This document shows positions 22,023 through 31,579 of a DNA stretch of 64,000 nt, piece by piece. Origin of the DNA: Nissabacter sp. SGAir0207 (GTDB lineage: Bacteria; Pseudomonadota; Gammaproteobacteria; Enterobacterales; Enterobacteriaceae). The stretch is taken from positions 2,542,001-2,606,000 of the forward strand of contig NZ_CP028035.1 of NCBI RefSeq assembly GCF_005491205.1. Direction: 5' to 3'. The notes under the pieces were generated by a model that saw only the letters and a list, made by a program, of their open reading frames with translations, did not search any database and had not been told where the DNA came from. The first letter of the stretch is position 1, and each line of letters begins with the position of its first letter. The position numbers and the translations under genes were made by a program.

Positions 22023-22607
22023 ATGTCAGTCATGAAAAAAGTGCTGCTCCCTGCCATGCTGGGCCTCGGCCTCTACTCCCAGGTTTCGCTGGCGGCTACC
22101 CAGACCTACGCGATGGATCCTGGCCATACCTCCGTGGTAGTAGCCTGGACGCACTTCGGCTTCTCGCACCCGACCGCTGACCTCTCCAACGTCACCGGCA
22201 CCATCGTGTTTGACGCCGACGATCTGGCCAAGTCCAAGGTTGACGTCACCCTGCCGATCAGCACCATCGACACCCACGTCGCCGCGCTGACCAGCGAGTT
22301 CAAGGGCGCGGAGTACTTCGACGTTGCCAAATACCCGACTGCCACCTTCCACAGCACCAAGGTGACCCACGCTGGCGACAACAAGTATGACGTCGAGGGC
22401 AACCTGACCATCAAGGGCATCACCAAGCCGGTGACCCTGCACGCCGTGCTGAACAAGCAGGGTGAGCACCCGATGGTGAAGAAGCAGGCGATTGGCTTTG
22501 ACGCCGCCGCCACCATCAAGCGTTCCGACTTCAAGCTGGACAAATATGTCCCGGCGGTCAGCGACGACGTGGTGATTGCCATCTCCACCGAAGCCTACGC
22601 CAAGTAA
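22023..22607 (+). CDS. YceI-family periplasmic protein
   Basis: This 194-residue periplasmic lipocalin-like protein belongs to a family that binds polyisoprenoids. A signal peptide ends at SLAATQTYAMD. YceI signatures are AMDPGHTSVVVAWTHFGFSH, FKGAEYFDVAKYPTATFHST and GNLTIKGITKPVTL. The ATG at 22023 follows AAGGACG at the right distance; the frame is open upstream to 21981. No cytochrome b561 partner (as in E. coli yceJI) is adjacent. Confidence 0.93.
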   Translation: MSVMKKVLLPAMLGLGLYSQVSLAATQTYAMDPGHTSVVVAWTHFGFSHPTADLSNVTGTIVFDADDLAKSKVDVTLPISTIDTHVAALTSEFKGAEYFDVAKYPTATFHSTKVTHAGDNKYDVEGNLTIKGITKPVTLHAVLNKQGEHPMVKKQAIGFDAAATIKRSDFKLDKYVPAVSDDVVIAISTEAYAK

Positions 22608-22613
22608 GCCCCT

Positions 22614-22640
22614 CCCCTGCCCGGCACGCCGGGCAGGGGT
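22614..22640. terminator. GC-rich hairpin between yceI and map
   Basis: CCCCTGCCCGGC and GCCGGGCAGGGG form a very strong stem between the convergent yceI and map genes. The T-run is weak. Confidence 0.6.
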
Positions 22641-22649
22641 TCCCTCGCG

Positions 22650-23438
22650 TTAAATCGACGGGTAACTCCCCAGACCGTCCGGCCACGGCGTCAGCAGATC
22701 CACCCCCTCCTCCGTCACCGCCACCGTGTGCTCCCACTGCGCGGAGAGCGAGCGATCGCGCGTCACCACCGTCCAGCCATCGGCCAGCACGCTGGTTGCC
22801 GCCTTGCCGGCGTTGATCATCGGCTCAATGGTGAAGATCATCCCCGGTTTCAGCACCAGCCCTTCGCCCGGCCGACCATAGTGCAGCACCTGCGGCTCGG
22901 TGTGGTACTCGGTGCCGACACCGTGGCCGCAGTAGTCACGCACCACGGAGAAGCCCTTCTCATGCGCCACGTTCTGGATGGCGTAGCCAATGTCGCCCAG
23001 CGTCGCGCCCGGCCTGACCGCGCGGATGCCCGCCACCATCGCGTCGTAGGTGGTCTCCACCAACAGTTTGGCGCGGATGCCCGGCTCGCCGACGAAGTAC
23101 ATGCGGCTGGTGTCGCCGTACCAGCCATCCTTGATCAGCGCCACGTCGATGTTGACGATGTCACCCGCCTTCAGCGTCTTGCTGTCGGTGGGGATGCCGT
23201 GGCACACCACATGGTTGACCGAGGTGCAGATGGTTTTCGGGTAGCCGTGGTAGCCGATGTTGGCCGGGGTGCAGCCCAGCGTCTCCACAATGTAGCGGTG
23301 GCAGAGGGCGTCCAGCGCCTCGGTGGTGACGCCGGGTTTGACGTGCTCGCCAATCATCGCCAGCACCTCGGCCGCCAGGTGGCCAGCGAGGCGCGCTTTC
23401 TCAATGTCAGCGGCGGTGTGCAGGGTAATGTCGTTCAT
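22650..23438 (-). CDS. map: type I methionine aminopeptidase
   Basis: This cytoplasmic dimetal enzyme of 262 residues removes N-terminal methionine from nascent proteins. All metal ligands are visible: Asp98 (NIDVAL), Asp109 (YGDTSR), His172 (YCGHGVG), Glu205 (FTIEPM) and Glu236 (WEHTVA), plus His80. It lacks the N-terminal zinc-finger extension of type Ib enzymes. The gene overlaps the end of a ParD-like gene by 4 bases, so the two are translationally coupled. It is not next to rpsB-tsf, where the housekeeping map of enterobacteria lies, so it is probably a second paralogue. Confidence 0.94.
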   Translation of the reverse strand: MNDITLHTAADIEKARLAGHLAAEVLAMIGEHVKPGVTTEALDALCHRYIVETLGCTPANIGYHGYPKTICTSVNHVVCHGIPTDSKTLKAGDIVNIDVALIKDGWYGDTSRMYFVGEPGIRAKLLVETTYDAMVAGIRAVRPGATLGDIGYAIQNVAHEKGFSVVRDYCGHGVGTEYHTEPQVLHYGRPGEGLVLKPGMIFTIEPMINAGKAATSVLADGWTVVTRDRSLSAQWEHTVAVTEEGVDLLTPWPDGLGSYPSI

Positions 23439-23638
23439 GGTTGCTCCTTGTCGGCGGTCGCAGGCTGGGGGGTAAGCAGCTGCTGGGTAATTTCCGTATA
23501 GCTCAGGTGGGGGTTCTGCTCTGCCAGCCGGCCGATACGCAGCCAGTACTCGGCCTGCGCATTGATGGAACGGCAGTAGGCGTCGCTGGCGACCCGCAGT
23601 TCGTCATGGATGAAGTCAGAAATTTTGATGATGCCCAT
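23435..23638 (-). CDS. ParD-like antitoxin-family protein
   Basis: This 67-residue protein has a ribbon-helix-helix-type N-terminus (MGIIKISDFIHDELRVASDA) followed by helical sequence (RSINAQAEYWLRIGRLAEQNP) and a flexible Pro/Ala-rich tail. It matches the ParD-like family (DUF3423 type). No ParE-like toxin gene is present; the partner is map, which overlaps it by 4 bases. The pair is known from other enterobacteria. Two 9-bp direct repeats upstream could be its own operator. Whether it regulates map or is a relic antitoxin is not known. Confidence 0.8.
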   Translation of the reverse strand: MGIIKISDFIHDELRVASDAYCRSINAQAEYWLRIGRLAEQNPHLSYTEITQQLLTPQPATADKEQP

Positions 23639-23659
23639 TGGTCAGTCACTCTACGCGGT

Positions 23660-23679
23660 ATATATGAAACATATATGAA
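23660..23679. promoter_or_regulatory. paired direct repeats upstream of parD-like/map
   Basis: ATATATGAA occurs at 23660-23668 and again at 23671-23679, 11 bases apart (one helix turn), about 20 bases upstream of the ParD-like start. Ribbon-helix-helix regulators often bind such spaced repeats at their own promoters. Confidence 0.45.
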
Positions 23680-23720
23680 GCGTATAACAGGAGGGGCATT
23701 TCGGTGTGGCAGGACGTGCG

Positions 23721-23752
23721 CAAAAAAAGGGCGCTGCATCGGCAGCGCCCTT
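23721..23752 (-). terminator. terminator of the betIBA operon
   Basis: AAGGGCGCTGC and GCAGCGCCCTT form a perfect 11-bp stem. On the minus strand it is followed by seven T, just downstream of betA. Confidence 0.9.
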
Positions 23753-23780
23753 GGGCATGGGGAGAAGTGGCCTCAGGGTA

Positions 23781-25466
23781 TCAGGCGGTTTTCTTCAGCG
23801 GCTCAGTGCGCACCGGCGCATCGCCCGCCACATAGTAGTCGGCGGTGCTGCGCGGCAGCGGCTGGCGGCCACGGATGGCGTCGGCCATCTTCTCGGCGAT
23901 CATGATGGTGGTGGCGTTGAGGTTGCCGGTGATGATCTGCGGCATGATGGAGGCATCCACCACACGCAGGCCATTCATGCCGTGGACGCGCCCCTCGCCA
24001 TCCACCACTGCCATCTCGTCGGTGCCCATCTTGCAGGAGCCGCACGGGTGGAAGGCGGTTTCGGCGTGCTCACGGACAAAGGCATCCAGCTCCTCGTCGC
24101 TCTGCACGTGCGCGCCGGGGCTGATCTCGCGGCCACGGTAGGGGTCGAGCGCCGGTTGCGCCATGATCTCACGGGTGAGGCGGATCGCGTCGCGGAACTC
24201 CTGCCAATCCTGCTCGGTCGCCATGTAGTTGAACAGGATGCTCGGGTGCTGGCGCGGATCCTTGGACTTCACCTGCACGCGGCCACGGCTCGGCGAGCGC
24301 ATGGAGCCGACGTGTGCCTGGAAGCCGTGCTCCTTCACCGCGTTGCTGCCGTTGTAGTTGATGGCCACCGGCAGGAAGTGGTACTGGATGTTCGGCCACT
24401 CGAACTCCTCGCGGCTGCGGATAAAGCCACCGGCCTCGAACTGGTTGCTGGCACCCACGCCGGTGCCCTTGAACAGCCACTCCGCGCCAATCTTCGGCTG
24501 GTTGTGCATCTGCAACGCCGGGTAGAGCGACACCGGCTGGGTGCAGCTGTATTGCAGGTACATCTCCAGGTGATCCTGAAGGTTCTCGCCGACGCCCGGC
24601 AGGTCATGCACCACCGGGATATCCAGGCTGTTGAGCAGCGCGGCCGGGCCGACGCCGGAGCGTTGCAGGATCTGCGGCGAGGCGATGGCACCGCTGCACA
24701 GCAGCACTTCGCGGCTGGCGCGCGCGGTCTTGGCGTTGTACTCATCCTTGTGGAAGTAGCTGACGCCCACGGCGCGCTTGCCGTCAAACAGGATGCGGTC
24801 GGTGGTGGCGTGGGTCAGGATAGTGAGGTTGCTGCGCGCCTTGGCCTGATCCAGATAGCCGCGCGCGGTGCTGGCACGACGGCCGTTCGGCGTCACGGTG
24901 CGATCCATCGGGCCAAAGCCCTCCTGCTGGTAGCCATTCAGGTCGTCGGTGCGCGGATAGCCCGCCTGCACGCCAGCCTGGATCATCGCCTCGAACAGCG
25001 GGTTGTTGCCCGCCTTGGGCGTCGCCACGCTCACCGGGCCATCGCCGCCGTGGTAGTCATTCGGGCCGATGTCGCGGGTTTCTGCCTTGCGGAAGTATGG
25101 CAGGCAGTCGAGGTAGCTCCAGTGCTCCAGCCCCGGTGCTTTCGCCCAGTTGTCGAAGTCCATCGCGTTGCCGCGGATGTAGCACATGCCGTTGATCAGC
25201 GAGGAGCCGCCCAGCCCCTTGCCGCGCCCGCACTCCATGCGGCGGTTGTTCATGTGCGGCTCCGGGTCAGTCTCGTAGGCCCAGTTGTAGCGCTTGCCCT
25301 GCAACGGGAAGGCCAGCGCGGCTGGCATCTGGGTACGGAAATCCAGGCGGTGGTCGGGGCCGCCGGCTTCCAGCAGCAGTACGGTGACACCCGGATCTTC
25401 GGTCAGGCGGGTCGCCAGCACGTTACCAGCCGAACCGGCGCCAATGATGATGTAATCGTATTCCAT
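23781..25466 (-). CDS. betA: choline dehydrogenase BetA
   Basis: This FAD-dependent GMC oxidoreductase of 561 residues (E. coli 556) oxidises choline to betaine aldehyde at the inner membrane. The dinucleotide loop [16 protein letters not shown] is at the N-terminus. GMC signatures include [20 protein letters not shown], and the C-terminal active-site region has [10 protein letters not shown] and the VVDASIMP stretch. The start at 25466 (MEYDYIII) is the conserved one; the frame is open upstream without homologous sequence. It is the last gene of betI-betB-betA, 152 bases after betB. Confidence 0.96.
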   Translation of the reverse strand: MEYDYIIIGAGSAGNVLATRLTEDPGVTVLLLEAGGPDHRLDFRTQMPAALAFPLQGKRYNWAYETDPEPHMNNRRMECGRGKGLGGSSLINGMCYIRGNAMDFDNWAKAPGLEHWSYLDCLPYFRKAETRDIGPNDYHGGDGPVSVATPKAGNNPLFEAMIQAGVQAGYPRTDDLNGYQQEGFGPMDRTVTPNGRRASTARGYLDQAKARSNLTILTHATTDRILFDGKRAVGVSYFHKDEYNAKTARASREVLLCSGAIASPQILQRSGVGPAALLNSLDIPVVHDLPGVGENLQDHLEMYLQYSCTQPVSLYPALQMHNQPKIGAEWLFKGTGVGASNQFEAGGFIRSREEFEWPNIQYHFLPVAINYNGSNAVKEHGFQAHVGSMRSPSRGRVQVKSKDPRQHPSILFNYMATEQDWQEFRDAIRLTREIMAQPALDPYRGREISPGAHVQSDEELDAFVREHAETAFHPCGSCKMGTDEMAVVDGEGRVHGMNGLRVVDASIMPQIITGNLNATTIMIAEKMADAIRGRQPLPRSTADYYVAGDAPVRTEPLKKTA

Positions 25467-25570
25467 TGAATGTCTCCTCAATGTGATTGCTGTGGGTCGG
25501 GGCAAGGCGGGCCGCAAAACGGGTGCGGCGTCCGGGGGTGTGGCATGGCACGCCCCGGCGCAAGGAAGCA

Positions 25571-25591
25571 CAGGCCCGGCGGGCGGGCCTG
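25571..25591 (-). repeat. intercistronic hairpin betB-betA
   Basis: CAGGCCCG and CGGGCCTG form a perfect 8-bp stem in the 152-base gap between betB and betA. It could stabilise the upstream mRNA part or tune betA expression. Confidence 0.5.
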
Positions 25592-25618
25592 CTGCCCCTG
25601 ACAAAAGGGTGGTGGGGG

Positions 25619-27091
25619 TTAGAACACCGAGCTGAAGTCGCCCAGTTCCACCTGCACGGATTTGATCTGCGTGTAGTGCTCGAGCGTGCTGACGCCATTT
25701 TCACGGCCAACGCCGGAGTGCTTGTAGCCGCCGACCGGCATCTCCGCCGGGGATTCGCCCCAGGTGTTGATCCAGCAGATGCCCGCTTCCAGCTGGTGGA
25801 TGACGCGGTGCGCACGCGCCAGATCGCGGGTCACCAGCCCGGCCGCCAGACCGAAGTTGGTGTTGTTGGCGCGGGCGATCACCTCTTCTTCGCTCTCGTA
25901 GGTGAGGATGCTCATCACCGGCCCGAAGATCTCCTCCTGCACAATCTCCATCTCGTCGGTGCAGTCGCTGAACACGGTCGGTGCCACCCAGGCACCCTGC
26001 GCCAGCACGCCGTCGGTCAGGCGTTCGCCACCGGCCAGCAGCCGCGCGCCAGATTTTTTGCCGCTTTCGATGAAGCGCAGCACGTTCTCCATGTGGGCGA
26101 AGCTCACCAGCGGGCCGAAGTTGACGTCCGGCTGGGTCGGCTGGCCGATGCGGATGCGCTGGACGCGCGCCAGAATCTTCTCCTCGAACTCTGCCTGCAA
26201 CGCCGCTGGCACAAACACGCGGGTGCCGTTGGTGCAGACCTGCCCGGCGCTGTAGAAGTTGGCCATCATCGCGATGTCGGCGGCACGGTCCAGATCGGCG
26301 TCATCAAACACGATCAGCGGGGACTTGCCGCCCAGCTCCATCGTCACCTCTTTCAGCGTCGAGCCAGCGGCGTTGGCCATCACTTTCTTGCCGCTCACCA
26401 CGCCGCCGGTGAAGGAGACCTTGGCAATGCCAGGGTGTTCGGTCAGCGCCTGACCCACCTGGCGGCCGCTGCCCGGCAGCACGTTGAACATGCCATCCGG
26501 CAGGCCCGCCTCGGTGTAGATCTCCGCCAGCTTCAGGGCGGTCAGCGAAGTGACCTCGCTCGGCTTGAAGATCATCGCGTTGCCAGCGGCCAGCGCCGGG
26601 GCGGATTTCCACAGCGCGATCTGAATTGGGTAGTTCCAGGCACCGATGCCCGCCACCACGCCCAGCGGCTCGCGGCGGGTGTAGACGAAGGCGCTGTCGC
26701 GCAGCGGGATCTGCTGCCCCTCGAGCGCCGGGATCAGGCCAGCGTAGTACTCCAGCACGTCCGCGCCGGTGACGATATCCACCGTGGTGGTTTCGGAGAG
26801 CGGTTTGCCGGTGTCGGCCGTCTCGATCGCCGCCAGCTCATCATTGCGCTCACGCAGGATGTCCACCGCCCGGCGCAGGATGCGCGAGCGCTGCATGGCG
26901 GTCATCGCCGCCCACACCTTCTGCCCTTTCGCCGCGGCGTCTACCGCCCGGTCAACGTCCGCCGCGCCCGCCGCCTGCACTTGGGCGATCACTTCGCCAT
27001 TGGCCGGGTTGATCGCGTCGAAGGTTTCGCCGCTGGCGGCATCGGTGTACGCGCCATTGATGTAGAGTTTTTGCAAACCGTAGCGGGACAT
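25619..27091 (-). CDS. betB: betaine aldehyde dehydrogenase BetB
   Basis: This NAD-dependent aldehyde dehydrogenase converts betaine aldehyde to glycine betaine in the cytoplasm. It has 490 residues, the E. coli length. The catalytic glutamate lies in [11 protein letters not shown] and the catalytic cysteine in [13 protein letters not shown]. The cofactor region [20 protein letters not shown] and the C-terminal [15 protein letters not shown] are also typical. It lies between betI (34 bases upstream) and betA. Confidence 0.96.
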   Translation of the reverse strand: MSRYGLQKLYINGAYTDAASGETFDAINPANGEVIAQVQAAGAADVDRAVDAAAKGQKVWAAMTAMQRSRILRRAVDILRERNDELAAIETADTGKPLSETTTVDIVTGADVLEYYAGLIPALEGQQIPLRDSAFVYTRREPLGVVAGIGAWNYPIQIALWKSAPALAAGNAMIFKPSEVTSLTALKLAEIYTEAGLPDGMFNVLPGSGRQVGQALTEHPGIAKVSFTGGVVSGKKVMANAAGSTLKEVTMELGGKSPLIVFDDADLDRAADIAMMANFYSAGQVCTNGTRVFVPAALQAEFEEKILARVQRIRIGQPTQPDVNFGPLVSFAHMENVLRFIESGKKSGARLLAGGERLTDGVLAQGAWVAPTVFSDCTDEMEIVQEEIFGPVMSILTYESEEEVIARANNTNFGLAAGLVTRDLARAHRVIHQLEAGICWINTWGESPAEMPVGGYKHSGVGRENGVSTLEHYTQIKSVQVELGDFSSVF

Positions 27092-27125
27092 ACGTCTCTC
27101 CTGTCTGTTCTGTTGGATGCCGAGG

Positions 27126-27713
27126 CTATCGGGCAGCCAGAAGCTGGTCGATATACTCGTAGGTCAGCGCCAGCGCCTCGCGGCGGTCAAACTCCTCACC
27201 GCTGAGGGCGCTGCGCAGCCAGAGGCCGTCAATCATGCCGGCCACCCCTTTGGCGGCGCGGCGCGCCTGCGCTTTTGGCAGGCTGCGGCGGAACTCGGCA
27301 GATAAATTGGAAAACAGCCGACGGCTGTTGACCCGTTGTAATCGTTTCAGTTGCGGGCTGTGCATACTGCTGACCCAAAAGGCCAGCCAGGTCTTCATCG
27401 CCGCGCTGTTGGTCTGGCTCTCGTCGAAGTTGCCCTCGGCGATGGCCCGCAGCCGTAGCCGGGCGTCGCCCCCCTTCAGCGGTTGCAGCCGCTGGCGCAC
27501 CGCCTCGCCCAGATGGCTGATGAGGTAACGCATGGTCGCCTCCAGCAGCCCGTTCTTGTCGCGGAAGTAGTGGCTGATGATGCCGTTGGACACCCCGGCG
27601 CGGCGCGCAATCTGCGAAATGGAGGCGTCATGCATCCCCACCTCGTTCACCGCCGCCAGCGTCGCCTCAATCAATTGCTGCCGTCTGATCGGCTGCATTC
27701 CCACCTTGGGCAT
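27126..27713 (-). CDS. betI: choline-responsive repressor BetI
   Basis: This TetR-family repressor of 195 residues (E. coli 195) blocks the bet promoters in the absence of choline. The N-terminus [19 protein letters not shown] and the helix-turn-helix [20 protein letters not shown] match E. coli BetI. The start at 27713 was chosen by this match; the frame is open to 27767. It is the first gene of betIBA and divergent from betT. A perfect 14-bp palindrome lies about 100 bases upstream in the shared promoter region. Confidence 0.95.
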   Translation of the reverse strand: MPKVGMQPIRRQQLIEATLAAVNEVGMHDASISQIARRAGVSNGIISHYFRDKNGLLEATMRYLISHLGEAVRQRLQPLKGGDARLRLRAIAEGNFDESQTNSAAMKTWLAFWVSSMHSPQLKRLQRVNSRRLFSNLSAEFRRSLPKAQARRAAKGVAGMIDGLWLRSALSGEEFDRREALALTYEYIDQLLAAR

Positions 27714-28069
27714 GGTCCCTCTCCGGGTAAAAAAAGCCTGGATTCGCGTCAGAACCGGGCAACTCATCTCCGGCTGCGGCGCGTTGTTCGAGCTCTATTA
27801 AACTTTTTTTTGATTGAACGTTCAATTAAAAATGAATATATTTTATTACCGTCACGTTATGGAATTGTGTAATTTAAGGATGAATCTCGTTGATTTGCGG
27901 CCACTTTTTTGATCTAACGCAAACAACAAACTTTTTATTCTGACCGGCGGTGATGGCCAGTGAGCTCAGCGGATGCCCTGTAACAGGCGTTTTTTTACGC
28001 CCTTTGACATGCGCTAAGCGCGCTTCCCTCGCCCGGCAGAGTTTGGCTTGAGACAACAATGGGGAAACC
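27714..28069. other. divergent betI-betT promoter region
   Basis: This 356-base region separates the divergent bet transcripts. It contains the BetI-type palindrome and otherwise AT-rich sequence suited to both promoters. No gene is supported. Confidence 0.6.
27813..27826. promoter_or_regulatory. BetI operator candidate
   Basis: ATTGAACGTTCAAT is a perfect 14-bp palindrome in the betI-betT divergent promoter. TetR-family repressors bind such palindromes, and BetI acts on exactly this region in E. coli. Confidence 0.8.
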
Positions 28070-30100
28070 ATGAGTACACCCGGAGACGTTAAACCACAGC
28101 GCGATCAATTGAACCCCGTCGTGTTCTTTACCTCAGCGGGGCTGATTTTGGCCTTCTCGCTGATGACCATCTTTTTCACTGCCGAGTCGGGTCGCTGGAT
28201 CACCGCCACCCTGAACTGGGTATCGGCCACCTTTGGCTGGTACTACCTGCTGGCCGCCACCCTCTACATCGTGTTCGTGATCTTCATCGCCTGCTCGCGC
28301 TACGGCGACATCAAGCTGGGGCCAGAGCAGTCCAAGCCCGAGTTCAGCATGATGAGCTGGGCGGCGATGCTGTTCGCCGCGGGCATCGGCATCGATTTGA
28401 TGTTCTTCTCGGTGGCCGAGCCGGTGACGCAGTACATGATGCCACCCGAGGGCCAGGGGCAGACGCTGGAGGCAGCGCGACAGGCGATGGTCTGGACGCT
28501 GTTCCACTACGGCCTGACCGGCTGGTCGATGTATGCGCTGATGGGCATCGCCCTCGCCTACTTCAGCTACCGCTATAACCTGCCGCTGACCATCCGCTCG
28601 GCGCTCTACCCGATCTTCGGCAAGCGCATCAACGGGCCGATTGGCCACACGGTGGACATCGCGGCGGTGATCGGCACCATCTTCGGCATCGCTACCACGC
28701 TGGGGATTGGCGTGGTGCAGCTCAACTACGGGCTGAAGGTGCTGTTCCACATCCCGGAGAACCTGACGGTGCAGGCGGCGCTGATCCTGCTGTCAGTGAT
28801 CATGGCGACGGTCTCCGTCACCTCCGGCGTCAACAAGGGCATCCGCTTCCTGTCAGAGCTGAACGTGCTGCTGGCGCTAGGGCTGATCCTGTTCCTGCTG
28901 TTCGCCGGTGACACCGAGTTCCTGCTGAACGCGCTGGTGCTCAACGTCGGCGACTACATCAACCGCTTTATGGGCATGACCCTCAACAGCTTCGCCTTTG
29001 ACCGCCCGACGCAGTGGATGAATAGCTGGACACTGTTCTTCTGGGCCTGGTGGGTGGCGTGGTCACCGTTTGTTGGCCTGTTCCTGGCGCGCATCTCGCG
29101 CGGGCGCACCATCCGCCAGTTTGTCTGCGGCACACTGATTATCCCGTTCGTCTTCACCCTGCTGTGGCTGTCGGTGTTTGGCAACAGCGCGCTCTACCAG
29201 ATCCTGCATGGCAATTTGGCATTTGCCCAAGAGGTGATGGCCTACCCGGAGCGCGGCTTCTACAGCCTGCTGGCGCAGTACCCCGGCTTTAGCCTGAGTG
29301 CTTCGGTCGCCACCATTACCGGCCTGCTGTTCTACGTCACCTCGGCGGACTCCGGCTCGCTGGTGCTGGGCAACTTCACCTCCAAGCTGGCGGACATCAA
29401 CAATGACGCGCCAAACTGGCTGCGGGTCTTCTGGTCGGTGGCGATTGGCCTGCTGACGCTGGGGATGCTGCTGACTGGCGGGGTCTCGGCATTGCAGAAC
29501 ACCACGGTGATCATGGGCCTGCCCTTTAGCTTCGTGATCTTCTTTGTGATGGCCGGTCTCTATAAGTCGCTGAAAGTCGAGGATTACCGCAAGGCGAGTG
29601 CGTTGCAGAATGCGCCGGTGCCGGTCTCCCGCGATGGCGTGCTGAACTGGAAACAGCGTCTGGCGCGGGTGATGAACCACCCCGGTGCCACCTACACCCA
29701 GAAGATGCTGGATACCGTCTGCCGCCCGGCGATGGAAGAGGTGGCGCGCGAGCTGGCGGTACGCGGCGCGCGCGTGGAGTTCAGCGAACAGCCGCCGCAG
29801 GGCGATGAGCGCCTGAGCCACCTGGAGCTGCATGTGCAGTTGGGGGATGAGCAGAACTTCATCTACCAAATCTGGCCGCAGCGCTACTCGGTGCCCGCCT
29901 TCACCTACCGCGCGCGGGCTGGCAAGTCGCACTACTACCGGCTGGAGACCTTCCTGCTGGAGGGCACGCAGGGCAACGACCTGATGGACTACAGCAAGGA
30001 GCAGGTGATCAACGACATCCTCGACCAGTACGAGCGCCACCTGCACTTCCTGCACCTCCACCGCGAGGCGCCGGGGGCGGTACTCACCTACCCGACATAA
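28070..30100 (+). CDS. betT: high-affinity choline transporter BetT
   Basis: This 676-residue BCCT-family carrier (E. coli 677) imports choline with protons. Twelve membrane helices are followed by a long cytoplasmic C-terminal domain (about residues 510-676), which in BetT senses osmotic stress. The family signature is in FFWAWWVAWSPFVGLFLARISRG, cut here by a membrane boundary. The loop FFSVAEPVTQYMMPPEG near residue 120 is also typical. It is divergent from betIBA, so uptake and oxidation of choline are regulated together. Confidence 0.96.
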   Translation: MSTPGDVKPQRDQLNPVVFFTSAGLILAFSLMTIFFTAESGRWITATLNWVSATFGWYYLLAATLYIVFVIFIACSRYGDIKLGPEQSKPEFSMMSWAAMLFAAGIGIDLMFFSVAEPVTQYMMPPEGQGQTLEAARQAMVWTLFHYGLTGWSMYALMGIALAYFSYRYNLPLTIRSALYPIFGKRINGPIGHTVDIAAVIGTIFGIATTLGIGVVQLNYGLKVLFHIPENLTVQAALILLSVIMATVSVTSGVNKGIRFLSELNVLLALGLILFLLFAGDTEFLLNALVLNVGDYINRFMGMTLNSFAFDRPTQWMNSWTLFFWAWWVAWSPFVGLFLARISRGRTIRQFVCGTLIIPFVFTLLWLSVFGNSALYQILHGNLAFAQEVMAYPERGFYSLLAQYPGFSLSASVATITGLLFYVTSADSGSLVLGNFTSKLADINNDAPNWLRVFWSVAIGLLTLGMLLTGGVSALQNTTVIMGLPFSFVIFFVMAGLYKSLKVEDYRKASALQNAPVPVSRDGVLNWKQRLARVMNHPGATYTQKMLDTVCRPAMEEVARELAVRGARVEFSEQPPQGDERLSHLELHVQLGDEQNFIYQIWPQRYSVPAFTYRARAGKSHYYRLETFLLEGTQGNDLMDYSKEQVINDILDQYERHLHFLHLHREAPGAVLTYPT

Positions 30101-30115
30101 CGCTTTTTCTGTCAC

Positions 30116-30143
30116 CATGCCGGCCTGTGCCGGCATTTTTTTT
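30116..30143 (+). terminator. terminator of betT
   Basis: ATGCCGGC and GCCGGCAT form a stem followed by a run of T, 16 bases behind the betT stop. Confidence 0.9.
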
Positions 30144-30327
30144 GCCCGTTGGGAATACTCCTAAACGGCCAACAGGTATTGACGGAATAATCGGCCAGCA
30201 GCTAGGTTAATGGAGTGATAAATAGCCGACCGGCGTTTTACACCCATAAAAACTCTAATTTATTGCCTCCCTTTTTCTTATTTTCAGCACTGTAATTCTT
30301 CTACTTTCACCCTGTGAGGATTTACCT

Positions 30328-31401
30328 GTGACCGGAAAAATTGATACATTGCAATACCTGCGGGCCTTTGCGGCGCTTCTGGTGGTATTCAACCATACCT
30401 GGCAACAGGGCGCGATCTCGACCAGCCTTGGGCTGGCGCATATGGGCGGGTTCGGCGTGGATATATTCTTCGTGATAAGCGGCTTTATCATGAGCTATAC
30501 CCTCAAGGAGACCTTTGCCAGCCCGAAAAAAGCCGCCATCGACTTTATTATTAAACGCATCATCCGTATTTACCCGGTTTACTTAATTCTGCTCACTCCA
30601 TTTGTGCTGAAATATCTGGCGAGCGCGCCCGATCTGTTTGCGGCGCTCACCTCCTATCACCTGTTGGGCAATTTATTGCTGCTGCCCACCTTTACCGGCT
30701 CGCCCACCTATGGCCCGCTGCTCGGCGTTGCCTGGACGCTGGTGTATGAGATGTTCTTTTATCTTATTTACGCCGCCGCCATCCTGCTTTCGCGCCGCCG
30801 GGTACAGGCGATCCTGCTCGCCTGCGCCATCATTCTGGTGATGGTGCTGTCGGTCAACCTGCTGGAGCTGCGCGGTGAGCGACTGGGCTGGACTAACTTC
30901 CAGTTTATGGTGGGCGATCCGCTGATGCTCGACTTCCTGCTGGGGTCGCTCTGCTTCTTCATCGTGCAGGCGAACCTCAGGCTGCGCCTCAACATTGGCG
31001 TGGCCGCGCTGGGGGCGCTGGCGCTGACCCTGCTGACCACCCAGCTGACCAACCACGGGCTGCCTCGGCTGGTGATCTACGGCCTGCCGGCCTTTATGGT
31101 GGTGCTGCTGCTGATTCAGGCGACAGACCTGCCGCCCTCGCGCCTCAAGCACACGCTGATGCTGCTGGGCGACGCCTCCTACAGCATCTACTTGATTCAC
31201 ATTAATTTTGCCATCATCAGCAACATGCTGAGCGACAAGAGCGCCCTGAATGATGACCTGATTGGCATCGCCCTCTCCCTCTGTGCGGTGGTGTGCGGCA
31301 TCCTGTTCCATCTCAAGCTGGAGAAGCCGCTGATCAAGAAGATCTCCACCCGCTACCGGGGCCAGCCGATGGCGCTGGCAGGCGAAACCTTGGCGAAATA
31401 A
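30328..31401 (+). CDS. acyltransferase family 3 membrane protein
   Basis: This 357-residue inner-membrane acyltransferase has about ten hydrophobic segments. The N-terminal motif DTLQYLRAFAALLVVFNHTW contains the family's essential Arg and His. The GFGVDIFFVISGFIMS block and SYSIYLIHINFAII near the C-terminus are also diagnostic. Such proteins O-acetylate lipopolysaccharide, capsule or other surface glycans. The GTG start at 30328 has GAGGA at the right distance. No glycan gene is adjacent, apart from the DUF1796-like gene that follows. The DNA is somewhat more AT-rich than the backbone, which suggests transfer. Confidence 0.88.
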   Translation: MTGKIDTLQYLRAFAALLVVFNHTWQQGAISTSLGLAHMGGFGVDIFFVISGFIMSYTLKETFASPKKAAIDFIIKRIIRIYPVYLILLTPFVLKYLASAPDLFAALTSYHLLGNLLLLPTFTGSPTYGPLLGVAWTLVYEMFFYLIYAAAILLSRRRVQAILLACAIILVMVLSVNLLELRGERLGWTNFQFMVGDPLMLDFLLGSLCFFIVQANLRLRLNIGVAALGALALTLLTTQLTNHGLPRLVIYGLPAFMVVLLLIQATDLPPSRLKHTLMLLGDASYSIYLIHINFAIISNMLSDKSALNDDLIGIALSLCAVVCGILFHLKLEKPLIKKISTRYRGQPMALAGETLAK

Positions 31402-31408
31402 CGCGCGC

Positions 31409-31437
31409 GCAGGCGCACCCGCTGGGGTGCGCCTTTT
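31409..31437 (+). terminator. terminator of the acyltransferase gene
   Basis: AGGCGCACCC and GGGTGCGCCT form a stem followed by four T, ten bases behind the stop codon. Confidence 0.85.
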
Positions 31438-31579
31438 CCCCTGCCCGGCGGGCAGGAAATTTAAGCCATATGATGAATTATTCTTACAAGTAATGTTTTT
31501 CGGATTATTGGACATGAATTTAATTAACCAAAGGAACACTATTCCCTTTTTATTTGCTGTCTGACTCAGGGAAATGAAC

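Noticed and set aside
23706..25469. A 587-codon plus-strand frame opposite betA
   Set aside because: Shadow of the GC-rich betA gene; translation is His/Arg/Ala-rich without domains.
25487..27205. A 572-codon plus-strand frame opposite betB
   Set aside because: Shadow of betB for the same reason; no ribosome site or recognisable fold.
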